A DNA stretch of 64,000 nucleotides from Desulfoscipio gibsoniae DSM 7213 (GCF_000233715.2 NC_021184.1:4770001-4834000), one strand, 5' to 3'. Positions 32,241 through 42,057 are shown, numbered from the stretch's first letter. Notes: a model not told the origin generated them from the sequence alone. Program-made: numbers and translations.

Positions 32241-33646
32241 GCCTGATGGATAAGATGAGTTTTAAAAAAAAGGTTCTTAAAGGCGGAGCTTATCTCATTG
32301 CCAGGCAGGGGTTGGGGCTATTTATAAGTTTTGTAGGAATTTTGCTATTAACCCGGTCCATAGGCCCCGGTAATTACGGCCTTTTTATCTCCGCCCAAGA
32401 GATTGTTCTTTATCTCAGTCACCTGGTTAGTTTAGGTAATAAAGTTTACTTAATCAGGCGAGAGACCGAACCTTGCGAACATGAATATAACCAGGCCTTT
32501 ACCCTGATGTTTATTACGAGCATGGTGGGACTTCTGCTTGGTATTGCAGTTATACCACTGTTACAGCAATGGTTAAAAAATCCGGCCTTTATCCCCCCGC
32601 TGCTCATCCTGTTGCTTACGCTGCCTCTAACCGCCCTCTCCACCCCCGCCATGGCTAAACTGGAACGAGATTTAAATTACCGGGCCGTTTCTATTATTGA
32701 ACTTGCAGGACAATTAATTAATTACATTATTGCCCTGACCCTGGCGTATTATGGAAAAGGCGTATGGGCACCGGTTGCCGGTTATATGGCCTGGCAGGTA
32801 TTGATATGTGCCGGATCGTGTATAATGGCAAGGCTGACTCCCCGCCCTTACTGGTCTAGGGACATAGTAGCAGATATGTTAAAGTATGGTATAAGCTATT
32901 CTACTTCCGTCTGGATCTGGCAGCTACGCCCACTGGTTAACCCGCTGATAGTCGGCCGTTATGCCGGACCGGAAGTGGTTGGCTGCGTAGCACTGGCTAT
33001 CCGCTTTGTAGACGCCCTCAGCTTTGTCAAAAATGTGGTTCAGCGCATTTCCATCGCCGTTTTGGCCGAACTGCAGAAAGATCAACTTCGTTTAAAAGAG
33101 GCCATAGAAAAAGCTATGGTATTCCAGATTTTAGCTTTTGGCCCTTTGCTTATATCATTTTCATTTATCGCTCCCTTGGTCTTCCCTGGTTTATTTGGCG
33201 ATCAATGGAATAAGGTTTTACTCATCTACCCCTTTATTGCCCTTAGTTACCTGTTTAACACGGTGTTTAATATGCATTCATCCGTTCTTTACGTTCTCCG
33301 CCGCAATTATGAGGTAACCATCTTCCACACGGTGTATATTTTACTGCTTACCGCGGGAGCGCTTTTATTACTGCCCCGGTTTGGATTGCTGGGTTACGGC
33401 ATAGCTGAAGTATTAACCCTATTCAGCTACGTCATTATCCATTATTACGTAAGACGAATTTTCCCCGTATCTTATAAAAACGCGATTCCCTGGCTGACAT
33501 CCTTTATTTTCCTACTTTTTTCCGCAATGGTTGACTTACCATTAAACCTGCTTTTTGGGGTGCCTTTATTAATTGTCCTGGCAAAGCCCGCATCCAGGCA
33601 AAAGATTTTAGATTATGTAAAATTTATTAAAGGTAGTAATAAATAA
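32237..33646 (+). CDS. Wzx-type polysaccharide flippase
   Basis: A 469-residue polysaccharide transport (PST/MOP) family protein with about 12-14 membrane helices. It begins FKKKVLKGGAYLIARQGLGL and has LLTRSIGPGNYGLF, typical of this group. It would flip undecaprenyl-linked units across the membrane. Start at TTG 32237 relies on coupling to the leader ORF; ATGs at 32246 and 32255 are alternatives. The first 60 residues resemble the truncated flippase at 39969. The polymerase/ligase gene follows after 63 bases. Confidence 0.9.
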   Translation: MSLMDKMSFKKKVLKGGAYLIARQGLGLFISFVGILLLTRSIGPGNYGLFISAQEIVLYLSHLVSLGNKVYLIRRETEPCEHEYNQAFTLMFITSMVGLLLGIAVIPLLQQWLKNPAFIPPLLILLLTLPLTALSTPAMAKLERDLNYRAVSIIELAGQLINYIIALTLAYYGKGVWAPVAGYMAWQVLICAGSCIMARLTPRPYWSRDIVADMLKYGISYSTSVWIWQLRPLVNPLIVGRYAGPEVVGCVALAIRFVDALSFVKNVVQRISIAVLAELQKDQLRLKEAIEKAMVFQILAFGPLLISFSFIAPLVFPGLFGDQWNKVLLIYPFIALSYLFNTVFNMHSSVLYVLRRNYEVTIFHTVYILLLTAGALLLLPRFGLLGYGIAEVLTLFSYVIIHYYVRRIFPVSYKNAIPWLTSFIFLLFSAMVDLPLNLLFGVPLLIVLAKPASRQKILDYVKFIKGSNK

Positions 33647-33709
33647 CCATAATGCAATTACAGGAAGATAAAGCATTAATTGGAGGTATTACAGGAGGAG
33701 ATTGAAATC

Positions 33710-34978
33710 ATGGAGAACGGTGAATTAAAAAAACGAAAACCTATATGGGAATATTTATTTACAATATTCACATTAATTATTTACACAAACGCATTTTATC
33801 AATTGCTATTACGGGATTTATCAAACAAAGATTTAATCGTCCCGTTGCTATGGTTAGGAATTTATACTGTTACCGCTATTCTTTTACTTATACACTCACG
33901 GCAAGTTTTAAGAGTAGCTTTTCAAGATAAATTACTCTGGTTATTAGTGGGGTTGGCCTTTATTTCCATTGTATGGTCGGAAGTACCGTTTGCAACCTTA
34001 AAGAACAGCGTGGCTTTATTAGGTACTACTGCATTCGGAATTTACCTGGCCGCCCGTTATACTCACCGGGAATTGATGCAACTACTATTATTGGCGTTTG
34101 GATTTATTGCCGTCACAAGCCTTGGATTTGTATTATTTTTACCTTCGCTTGGGCTTGAATATAAAACCAATTTTATGATTTGGCGCGGTGTTTTCGACAA
34201 CAAAAACGTACTAGGTGCCGTAATTTCATTAGTAGCCATAGCCTGGTTACTTTATTTAATTGATAGCATAAAGGCATGCAAAAACATTAAAGCAATCGTA
34301 ATAGGATTTGTTTTTTTTATTTTATCTGTATCCACCTTATTTTTTTCCAATTCAATGACTTCCCTGGTAGCTTTTTCAATAGCATTAATAATCCTTTTGT
34401 TCTATCTGGTATGGCTACACTTTAAAAGTACCGGTCTTGTAATTTTAATTATTCTGGGAGTTTGTGGTTTTGCTTTCTGGGTGGTTAATTATCAGGATAA
34501 TTTATTTGCTATCCTGGGGCGTACTTCAACTTTGACAGGACGTACCCCGCTTTGGCAAGCGGTTTGGGAAATGATTTTAAACCGCCCGTGGTTGGGATAT
34601 GGGTATATATCCTACTGGCTAGGCTTGGAAGGACCTTTTAGCGGCATAATGTATAAATTATACTGGGATCCTGGAGCACATATTGTATATTGGTGCCCTC
34701 CACACGCCCACAATGGTTACTTGGATTTATGGTTGCAACTTGGTTTAACCGGCGTTGTGTTTTATGCTTTGTCACTGTTTAACAATCTATATAAAGCTTT
34801 CAATTTAGTGCGAGAAAAAAGCCACCTAATTAATATGTTTCCTTTGCTATTTTTAGTTTTTATGAGCATTCATAATCTTGGAGAAAGTACCATACTGTTT
34901 AGAAATTGGATTTTTTGGGTTCTCTATACTGCTTTTTCTATTCAGCTTAGTCATAAAACCCCAAAACCTCAATATTAA
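33710..34978 (+). CDS. O-antigen polymerase/ligase family membrane protein, paralogue
   Basis: A 422-residue multi-spanning membrane protein, start at ATG 33710 behind GGAGGAG. It is plainly a paralogue of the protein at 30739: LLVGLAFISIVWSEVP compares with LLVGLALVSVFWSEAP, and LTGRTPLWQAVWEMILNRPW and PPHAHNGYLDLWLQLG match the Wzy_C loop. It is distinctly more AT-rich than its paralogue, so the two came by different routes or diverged long ago. Two polymerases suggest two polymers or two linkage types. Confidence 0.88.
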   Translation: MENGELKKRKPIWEYLFTIFTLIIYTNAFYQLLLRDLSNKDLIVPLLWLGIYTVTAILLLIHSRQVLRVAFQDKLLWLLVGLAFISIVWSEVPFATLKNSVALLGTTAFGIYLAARYTHRELMQLLLLAFGFIAVTSLGFVLFLPSLGLEYKTNFMIWRGVFDNKNVLGAVISLVAIAWLLYLIDSIKACKNIKAIVIGFVFFILSVSTLFFSNSMTSLVAFSIALIILLFYLVWLHFKSTGLVILIILGVCGFAFWVVNYQDNLFAILGRTSTLTGRTPLWQAVWEMILNRPWLGYGYISYWLGLEGPFSGIMYKLYWDPGAHIVYWCPPHAHNGYLDLWLQLGLTGVVFYALSLFNNLYKAFNLVREKSHLINMFPLLFLVFMSIHNLGESTILFRNWIFWVLYTAFSIQLSHKTPKPQY

Positions 34979-35127
34979 TGACGAAGGAACATTATATCAG
35001 TGTAATTGATTCCAGTGATTATGCCGGATGGGCTGGAACCGAAGCAGTTATATGGCTAAAAAACTTATATTTAAAATAGTACTACAGCGTAAATTACTTT
35101 TTGAGCAAAGCTTTCGCCATCTTGATA
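34979..35127 (+). other. Gap with a possible 33-codon frame
   Basis: A frame from ATG 34978 (overlapping the previous stop as TAATG) to TAG 35079 reads MTKEHYISVIDSSDYAGWAG and then TEAVIWLKNLYLK. It could be a gene start cut short by insertion, since the inverted repeat follows 49 bases later. Confidence 0.3.
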
Positions 35128-35187
35128 GGTGCCAGGTGTTGAAAGGTTGAAAGATTAAAATCTTTCAACCTTTCAACACCTGGCACC
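35128..35187. repeat. Dispersed 60-bp perfect palindrome, copy 1
   Basis: Two 29-base arms, starting GGTGCCAGGTGTTGAAAGG, are exact complements around AA. A second copy at 54585-54643 has the same core and keeps pairing where it differs. Confidence 0.9.
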
Positions 35188-35301
35188 AGCTAAACGGCAC
35201 CGTTATTTGGGTAGTGTTCTCTACTACGCCAAGGAACGGCAAACCCATCTTGAAGTTCGATAAGCTATACTTTTCGCTGTAGTAATAGGAGAGATTGGTT
35301 A

Positions 35302-36534
35302 ATGAAAATTGTACTTTCGGCTTATGCATGCTTGCCAAACCGTGGTTCAGAGGGAGGTGTGGGCTGGAATTGGGCTCGAGAATTAAGCAGAGAACATCAA
35401 TTATGGGTACTCACTTCAGAATGGAACCGGGACGAAATTGAAAAATCAGGTGGTTTAGCCAATGTAAACTTTATTTATATTTCTGACCGGTGGGTGAAAT
35501 TAGCCTGGTTAATACCGTGGGGGGTTGGTGGCTGGCTTTATAATTACTGGTGGCAATATAAGTCATTCTTAACTGCACGCGAATTACACAAGGTTATTGG
35601 CTTTGAACTTGCCCATCATCTTACCTATGCATCCTGGCGCATACCTTCATTTCTTAAGAAATTGGGTATTCCTTTTATTTGGGGTCCGGTTGGCGGTGGT
35701 GAGGAGGTACCTCCCGGTTTTTTTAAAGCCCTGGGTTGGCAAGGCTGGATAAAAGAGCAGGTACGATTTTTGGCTAATCGATTGTCCCGGTTTGATCCTT
35801 TTGTTCGTGCAACTATGAAAAATGCCAATCTTATCTTGTGTTCCAATAAAGACACTCATAAAATATTGCCCCGGGAGTTTCTACATAAGTCTCATGTAAT
35901 GTTACAAGTGGGAATAGATATGGATGAACGTCGGCAGTTACCCACCGGCAAAAACCAGGGCCCATTTCAAATTCTCTGGGTGGGCAGGATATTGCCTTTA
36001 AAGGCATTACCGGTATTATTATGGGCTCTTAAACCTTTACGTTACCAATTTGATTTTCGACTGCGGGTTATTGGTGATGGACCGGACAGAAAAAGATGTG
36101 CCGGTATAGCACGAAATTGTGGCATTGCCGACCGTGTAGATTTTATTGGCTGGTTGCCTCATGAAAAAGTTAAAATTGAATATCAAAATGCCGATTTATT
36201 TGTGTTTACCAGCCTCCGTGATAGTGTCGGCACTGTTGTTTTCGAGGCTATGGCTTCAGGCCTTCCCTTAGTAGTAATGGACTGCGGCGGTCCAAAAGAA
36301 GTAATAGGTGAAGCTGGAATTTGTATCCCGGTGAATGAAGGTATGGAGAAAGCGATAACTGAACTATCTAATGCAATTGCCACTATTGCGGCTGATCCGG
36401 CGCTGCGGGAAAACTTATCCCAAAAAGCTTTGACGCACGTTGAAGCAGAACATACCTGGTGGCAAAAGCCTAAATTGTTATTTGATTTGGCTCAATCATT
36501 TATTCAAAATCACCACATTGGTAGGCATGCTTAG
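35302..36534 (+). CDS. GT4 family glycosyltransferase
   Basis: A 410-residue GT-B enzyme. It starts MKIVLSAYACLPNRGSEGGV, with the SEGGVGWNWA loop near 16-25, a pattern of GT4 enzymes that act early in exopolysaccharide assembly. ILWVGRILPLKALPVLL near 227 and FTSLRDSVGTVVFEAMASGLP near 306 are the donor site. It is AT-rich like the polymerase before it. Probably part of the flippase operon, though the palindrome lies between. Ribosome site AGGAGAG. Confidence 0.9.
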   Translation: MKIVLSAYACLPNRGSEGGVGWNWARELSREHQLWVLTSEWNRDEIEKSGGLANVNFIYISDRWVKLAWLIPWGVGGWLYNYWWQYKSFLTARELHKVIGFELAHHLTYASWRIPSFLKKLGIPFIWGPVGGGEEVPPGFFKALGWQGWIKEQVRFLANRLSRFDPFVRATMKNANLILCSNKDTHKILPREFLHKSHVMLQVGIDMDERRQLPTGKNQGPFQILWVGRILPLKALPVLLWALKPLRYQFDFRLRVIGDGPDRKRCAGIARNCGIADRVDFIGWLPHEKVKIEYQNADLFVFTSLRDSVGTVVFEAMASGLPLVVMDCGGPKEVIGEAGICIPVNEGMEKAITELSNAIATIAADPALRENLSQKALTHVEAEHTWWQKPKLLFDLAQSFIQNHHIGRHA

Positions 36535-36657
36535 CTTCATTTAAAAAAATTTAGCCCAGCCCTGGCAGCTGCCATTACCAGGGGACACCAGCACCCGGGT
36601 AATGGCCCTGGCGATAATCCCGCGGGCCGGGTTCATCTTTTCAAATTATATATTTTA

Positions 36658-37629
36658 TTATTCATTATTAACTGATATTGATGGCTGCCTGTTTTCTATA
36701 ACTTGTTCTACTATATAAAGCGGTCTTTGTTTTACTTCAATATATATGCGGCCCATGTACTCGCCAAGGACCCCCATAAAAAGCAATATTATACCACCTA
36801 AAAAAAAGCCGCCTACTGCCAATGTTGTAAAACCGGGAACATCTTGAACATGAGTTCCAAAGATAGGAAAGTTAAAAAATCTGGCCATAAGGAAAACCAG
36901 CCCAATTATCAGAGATGAAACAGCAACAAACAAACCGGAATATGTAGCCATTTTCAGTGGCAGCAAAGTAAACCCAAAAATTCCATCCAGCGCCAGTTTA
37001 ATAAGTTTTTTATAGGTATACTTCGCCTCACCGGCCGCCCTGCCATGTCTTTCATATCGTATGCCAATTTGTTTAAAACCGGCATACGATCGCAGTCCCC
37101 TTACAAATCTGATGTTTTCCGGTAATTCATTGTTTAATACATTAACCACCTTACGGTCTAGCACACAAAAATCTCCTGAGTCCAGAGGTATTTTAATATC
37201 GCTTACCAAGTCAAGTATTCTATAAAAATTATGGTAGGCCATACGTTTAAGAACGCCTTCTTTACGTTTCTCACGAATTGCATATACAACATCAAAACCT
37301 TCACGCCATTTTTCAATAAATTGCGGCAGTTCCTCGGGAGGGTCCTGAAGGTCTCCATCCATTATGATCACCGCATCCCCGGCAGCATTTTTAAGCCCCG
37401 CGGTTATTGCAGCTTGATGCCCAAAGTTCCTAGAGAGTTTCAAAACCCGGATAGACTCATTTTCTCTGACATAACCGCTCATAATAGATAGTGATTGGTC
37501 ACTGGAACCATCATCCACAAAAATAACTTCACATTTATCTTGAAGCGCCGGAAGAACTGTCATTAAACGACTATATAGCAGAGGAAGCGTTTCAGCTTCG
37601 TTGTAAATAGGTATAACAATTGATATCAT
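36658..37629 (-). CDS. GtrB/DPM1-like polyprenyl-phosphate glycosyltransferase (GT2)
   Basis: A 323-residue inverting transferase that loads a sugar from a nucleotide onto undecaprenyl phosphate. GT-A motifs are VIPIYNEAETLPLL at 5-18, EVIFVDDGSSDQSL near 38 and IIMDGDLQDPPEEL near 89 (the DxD metal site). Two transmembrane helices close the C-terminus (about 230-255 and 268-292). Its start overlaps the stop of the membrane transferase gene by 4 bases, and GtrA is first in the operon. The three make a serotype-conversion-like side-chain module. Confidence 0.92.
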   Translation of the reverse strand: MISIVIPIYNEAETLPLLYSRLMTVLPALQDKCEVIFVDDGSSDQSLSIMSGYVRENESIRVLKLSRNFGHQAAITAGLKNAAGDAVIIMDGDLQDPPEELPQFIEKWREGFDVVYAIREKRKEGVLKRMAYHNFYRILDLVSDIKIPLDSGDFCVLDRKVVNVLNNELPENIRFVRGLRSYAGFKQIGIRYERHGRAAGEAKYTYKKLIKLALDGIFGFTLLPLKMATYSGLFVAVSSLIIGLVFLMARFFNFPIFGTHVQDVPGFTTLAVGGFFLGGIILLFMGVLGEYMGRIYIEVKQRPLYIVEQVIENRQPSISVNNE

Positions 37630-39452
37630 TTATTTTCATCCTTTAAGCCATAGATTTCAAAATAATATCCATGATATTCAACAATTTTGGTTTCCATTAT
37701 TCGATAGTACCTGAGCAAATGGTTTAACTCTAATTCCTTGTCACCAACCCAAAACATGTAGATATAGTAAGCATTTGCTGGTTTATTAGATTCATTTATA
37801 TCCCAAACACAAAATGTTTCAGGTTGAAAAGCATTATCTTTTTTCAATGTCCTTTTTAAAGTGGTCCTATCGATATATACAGAAGTGTAGGGGCCTGCGC
37901 CATTAAAGTGCGTAAACCAGTCAACTTCACTCAGTATAATTTTTGTATCCTCTGTTATGTTTATGGCCAGGTTAAACTTATCTAATAATTTATCTATCAC
38001 CAGGTATTCAGCATTGTAGGTTAGACCATCTCCGGGGCCTATATTAAGCAATTGTTGTTTGCCGATGGTGGTAGTTCCGAAAAATGCTTTAGATAATGGA
38101 TCAATAGTCTTAAATGTCTGCAGGAACGATAAAATTAACAGGACAGATAGTATTACTATACGTATTTTTTTACTTTGAAAGATACTTAACAGAGCGTGGT
38201 AGCTAAAAATCAGTAAAAAAAACACTGACGGAAGCACGTATCTTGGGTTGGTATGGGTTATATATAGTAAATTAAAGATAACAAAACTCAAGTATGTAAT
38301 GACAAATGCCTTGAGCATGGCATTACGTTCTGAGTTCGGGTTTATGACAGACAAACCAACTCCGGCTGGCCAAAGGAATGACTTAATTATATATAATACA
38401 ACTAACAGGGTTTGTATCCAGCTGAAGTTCAATATAAACATTTGCCCAAAGCGTTCTTTCATTAACCAATAATCAAAGCCAAAGGAATTAAATTCACTAC
38501 CGCTCCATTGAACGGAACCGTCCCCCCACAGCAATCCCCCGGTAAAGAACAGGTATATTGAAAAAAACATTACAGGTAAGAATAAACAAATAAATTGTTT
38601 TATACTGTTGTCGCCAATTCGCTCGCCCGGTGCATTATTATTGTTATAGACCAACTGATTAATATATTTAAAAAATAAATACACCAAAACAAATAAAAGG
38701 TATAGCAATACTCCGGGTTCTTTAGAAAACACCAGTATCGTAGCTAAAAAAACAAATAAAGTCATACGCTTATATAGTAATGCATAAATGGATGCCGTCC
38801 AAAAGACCAGTAGGGGAAAGTCTATACTAAAGGTAAGGGAAACACCAAAAAATAACGGGTTAAAGGCAAATAAAGCTGTTAATATCGTATTTTCAATTCT
38901 ATTATCCTTGTAAAAAAAGATTAAAATTTTATAAAATGATCCTATGGCTAAAAGAGCTAATATTAAATTTTCCAAATTTAATATATAGTGATTTCCCCAG
39001 TCTATAAATTGCCCAAGCGACATTAAGATTGCATACCCCATTGAGGGATGTCCGAACCAGTTAAAATTATTTATAAAACTGCTCCAGCTAAAATCAAAAT
39101 ATTGCACGCATTTTAATAGTTGGCTAAAATAAAATGCTCCATCCCAGCGCAGTATGCAATAAAGAAAGCATAACTTTATAACAGCATATATGGCGATTAT
39201 TATTAGAACAGGGTGGTTTTTAATAAGCCTAATAATTATTGATATAATTTCCCTTGGATTGCAATTTTTTCTAAATTCATTGGCAATTTTTAAAGTTAGC
39301 ACCATGCAAACAGCATTAAGCAAGAAAGTTAAAATAATAACAAGTAACGACAGGTCTTGCCTACTGGTAAATGGCGAATAAAGAGCCAAATCAAAAAACA
39401 AAGCACCAACAAGAGTTATTAACCATAAGTCACTTATCAATACATACTGCAT
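37626..39452 (-). CDS. Large membrane glycosyltransferase, GtrC/GT39-like
   Basis: A 608-residue protein with about 12 membrane helices and a C-terminal outside domain, strongly AT-rich. An acidic motif follows the first helices, as in GT-C enzymes (RWDGAFYFSQLL at about 118-129). It probably takes a sugar from polyprenyl phosphate outside the membrane and adds it to the polymer, between the GtrB- and GtrA-like genes. I set the start at ATG 39452, with TTGAGGAAACC before it. Overlaps gtrA by 23 bases. Donor sugar unknown. Confidence 0.75.
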   Translation of the reverse strand: MQYVLISDLWLITLVGALFFDLALYSPFTSRQDLSLLVIILTFLLNAVCMVLTLKIANEFRKNCNPREIISIIIRLIKNHPVLIIIAIYAVIKLCFLYCILRWDGAFYFSQLLKCVQYFDFSWSSFINNFNWFGHPSMGYAILMSLGQFIDWGNHYILNLENLILALLAIGSFYKILIFFYKDNRIENTILTALFAFNPLFFGVSLTFSIDFPLLVFWTASIYALLYKRMTLFVFLATILVFSKEPGVLLYLLFVLVYLFFKYINQLVYNNNNAPGERIGDNSIKQFICLFLPVMFFSIYLFFTGGLLWGDGSVQWSGSEFNSFGFDYWLMKERFGQMFILNFSWIQTLLVVLYIIKSFLWPAGVGLSVINPNSERNAMLKAFVITYLSFVIFNLLYITHTNPRYVLPSVFFLLIFSYHALLSIFQSKKIRIVILSVLLILSFLQTFKTIDPLSKAFFGTTTIGKQQLLNIGPGDGLTYNAEYLVIDKLLDKFNLAINITEDTKIILSEVDWFTHFNGAGPYTSVYIDRTTLKRTLKKDNAFQPETFCVWDINESNKPANAYYIYMFWVGDKELELNHLLRYYRIMETKIVEYHGYYFEIYGLKDENK

Positions 39453-39837
39453 TTTTGGTTTCCTCAATTCCAAAACTCCAATATTTATGGGCTGTAAAAC
39501 TAACAACACTAACAAAAGAAAGCGAAAAAACCTGCGACATCAAAACACCAAACCCGCCGATATCTATCAATATAAACATCATAAGTAAATTTATAATAAA
39601 TGTTGTTATATATACAAAGATGAATTTAATAAAATTTTTAAGATTGGTTTTTTTGTTTTCAAACGTCCACAATCTATTCCAAAAGTAGCTATTTAAAACA
39701 CCAACAACATATGAAACCACCATTGAAATAAAATAGTTACATTGCAACAGGGCATAACATATAAAAAAAATAAAAAAACTAATCAAGGTATTCATTGATC
39801 CCACAACAATAAATTTTACATACTGCCTTAAACTCAC
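39430..39837 (-). CDS. GtrA-like flippase
   Basis: A 135-residue protein with four membrane helices, containing VKFIVVGSMNTLISF at 7-21 and NSYFWNRLWTFEN at 49-61, both hallmarks of the GtrA family. GtrA moves undecaprenyl-phosphate-linked single sugars to the outer face. It is first of the three-gene module. Confidence 0.92.
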   Translation of the reverse strand: MSLRQYVKFIVVGSMNTLISFFIFFICYALLQCNYFISMVVSYVVGVLNSYFWNRLWTFENKKTNLKNFIKFIFVYITTFIINLLMMFILIDIGGFGVLMSQVFSLSFVSVVSFTAHKYWSFGIEETKNAVCIDK

Positions 39838-39968
39838 AAGTTCTCCTTATGAACAATCATTCGTTTGAGCTAACCCACCTATTTCCCTGCTTAAGCATTA
39901 AAGCCATTGATATGGTGCCTGATACCACCAAAATATGATAAAAAAATATAATGTGTCACCGCACCAAG

Positions 39969-40160
39969 CTAGCATATATATCCAAAATGAAGGTTACTTG
40001 CATAACCGACCATGCCCGGGGCGGTGGAATAAAGGCCGTAATTACCCGGACCTATGGCCCGGGTAATTAAAAGCACTCCTACCAAACCGATCACCATGCC
40101 CAATAATTGCCGGGCAGCTAAATAAAAGCCGTCTTTCAAGATAACGCTACGCAAATTCAT
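39969..40160 (-). pseudogene. Wzx-type flippase, N-terminal fragment
   Basis: Only the first about 55 residues remain: ILKDGFYLAARQLLGMVIGL and LLITRAIGPGNYGLYS match the start of the intact flippase at 32237. The frame ends at 39969 in unrelated sequence with the gtrA gene following. The break suggests that the gtr module inserted into, or replaced the rest of, this flippase gene. Confidence 0.82.
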
Positions 40161-40252
40161 AATATGCCTAACCCGTTAGATAACCCGGACAGGCCATCTA
40201 ATTATTTTGTCGCCATTGGGCTGCCGATATTAACGTAAGCAACCAATCATTA

Positions 40253-41308
40253 TTACAGTTGCAAATAATCTGCTTCAACTGAAGGGATACGTAGATCTTT
40301 ATTTTTATTTATTGTTGGAAGCACCGTATTTTGGGTAGCAAAATAATCTATGGTCATGGCTATACCACGCTCCAGTGGCACTACCGGATGCCAGCCCAAT
40401 AGTTTCCTGGCTTTACTGATATCCGGGCAGCGTCTTGTTGGGTCGTCGGGCGGCAGGGGCCTGTATATAATATTTAACTCTACCCCACACAGGCGGGCGA
40501 TAATTCCGGCAAATTCCAGAACTGTATACTCGTCCGGATTGCCTATATTAATAATTTCACCGTCCGTCTTATCGCTCATCATAGCCCGCCAAAAACCCTC
40601 TATTTCATCGGTTACAAAGACAAAACTGCGTGTCTGGGCGCCGCTGCCATATACCGTCAGGGGTTTCCCCTGCAAAGCCTGACAGATAAAGTTGGGCACC
40701 ACCCGGCCATCATTTACCTGCATGCGGGGGCCATAGGTGTTAAAAATTCTTATGATTCTGGCATCCAGACCATAGCGCCGGTGGTATTCCAAAGTCAGCG
40801 CTTCCCCAAAACGCTTGCTTTCATCATAACAGGCCCGCTCACCGACGGGATTTACATTGCCCCAGTAGTTTTCCGGCTGGGGGTGTACCAGGGGGTTACC
40901 ATACGCTTCCGATGTACTGGCGAGTAAAAATTTGGCACCGTGTTCTAACGCAATATCCAACATTTTTTGGGTGCCGGCACTATTCACCAGCATAGTTTCA
41001 AGACTTAACCGACGGTATTCCACCGGGCTGGCCGGACTGGCCAAATGCCATACATAATCGTAATTTAAACTTGGTAGTTTAAACTCCCCTAATATATCGC
41101 CCTCAATAAATATAAAATTTTCCCGGCCCACTGTGCGAGCGTTATATAAATTTTCCCAGCTGCCGGTGCAAAAATTATCAATACCAACTACACAATGTCC
41201 CTCTAAAAGTAGCCGGTCAACCAAATGACTGCCTAAAAAACCCGCTGCTCCCGTCACCATTGATACAGGCCGATTATTCGGGCACGACCATTGTTCTATG
41301 CTCGACAA
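40253..41308 (-). CDS. UDP-glucuronate decarboxylase-like NAD-dependent SDR
   Basis: An extended SDR of about 351 residues. TGAAGFLGSHLVDRLL is the NAD loop; WHLASPASPVEYRRLSLET, STSEAYGNP and YDESKRFGEAL (YxxxK) are the marks of UDP-xylose synthase, as is RIFNTYGPRMQVNDGRVVPN. It would convert UDP-glucuronate to UDP-xylose. The donor UDP-glucuronate would come from the dehydrogenase at 46011 in the same direction. The start is unclear: ATG 41329, or TTG 41308 which has GGAGGAG at better distance. Confidence 0.88.
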   Translation of the reverse strand: MSSIEQWSCPNNRPVSMVTGAAGFLGSHLVDRLLLEGHCVVGIDNFCTGSWENLYNARTVGRENFIFIEGDILGEFKLPSLNYDYVWHLASPASPVEYRRLSLETMLVNSAGTQKMLDIALEHGAKFLLASTSEAYGNPLVHPQPENYWGNVNPVGERACYDESKRFGEALTLEYHRRYGLDARIIRIFNTYGPRMQVNDGRVVPNFICQALQGKPLTVYGSGAQTRSFVFVTDEIEGFWRAMMSDKTDGEIINIGNPDEYTVLEFAGIIARLCGVELNIIYRPLPPDDPTRRCPDISKARKLLGWHPVVPLERGIAMTIDYFATQNTVLPTINKNKDLRIPSVEADYLQL

Positions 41309-41415
41309 ATCCAATCTCCTCCATATCACGATTTTTCATCAATATATTAAGTATGGGCATACATAATATACAAATTGCTGATAAATATAATTGCTTAGAT
41401 TTATAAATAACAGCA

Positions 41416-42057
41416 TTAATATGCCCCCGTTTGCTTTAAAACAACTTTGATTGTTTTAAATAGTAATAAAAAATCCAATTTTAAAGACCAGTTTTGCACA
41501 TACATGGCGTCTAATAATATGCGTTGTTTAAAGTCCAAATCATTGCGCCCGGAGACTTGCCATAGTCCGGTTATACCAGGGCGTACTGTTAAACCAACAT
41601 AAAACATATCGTTGCCTTTTTGGCCCTCCAGCTCATAAAGAGGACGCGGCCTGGGACCGACCAGGCTCATTTCTCCCCGTAGTACATTTATTATTTGTGG
41701 CAACTCGTCCAGACTGGTTTTCCTTAAAAAACTGCCCACACGGGTTACCCGCGGGTCGTTTTTTAGTTTAAAGTTAATTTCCCATTCTTCTCTTAAAGCC
41801 TGGTCTTTTTCCAGTGCATGCCGTAAAACGTCCCCGGCATTACCTACCATAGTGCGAAATTTCAGGCAACTAAATTCCTTTCCGTTTTTGCCCAGCCTTT
41901 TTTGGGTAAATAATACAGGACCCCGGGAGTCCAATTTAGTTAGTAAAGCAATGATGATAAAAAAAGGAAGGCTGACAGTAAGCAGTAAGAAGCTCAAGGT
42001 TAGATCAAAAATACGCTTTAAAAATTGCTGACCATGAAAAATCAAAAGGTGCATCAA
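41416..42057 (-). CDS. Undecaprenyl-phosphate phosphoglycosyl transferase (bacterial sugar transferase)
   Basis: A 213-residue monotopic initiating enzyme that puts the first phospho-sugar on undecaprenyl phosphate. The membrane re-entrant helix begins KRIFDLTLSFLLL at about 14. CLKFRTMV, DPRVTRVGSFLRKTSLDELPQ, and MSLVGPRPRPLYE are the catalytic blocks (the D-E dyad lies in SLDELPQ). GLTVRPGITGLWQVSGR is the substrate loop. Only the C-terminal catalytic half of WbaP/WcaJ is present, which is sufficient. A second such enzyme is encoded at 44352. Confidence 0.93.
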   Translation of the reverse strand: MMHLLIFHGQQFLKRIFDLTLSFLLLTVSLPFFIIIALLTKLDSRGPVLFTQKRLGKNGKEFSCLKFRTMVGNAGDVLRHALEKDQALREEWEINFKLKNDPRVTRVGSFLRKTSLDELPQIINVLRGEMSLVGPRPRPLYELEGQKGNDMFYVGLTVRPGITGLWQVSGRNDLDFKQRILLDAMYVQNWSLKLDFLLLFKTIKVVLKQTGAY

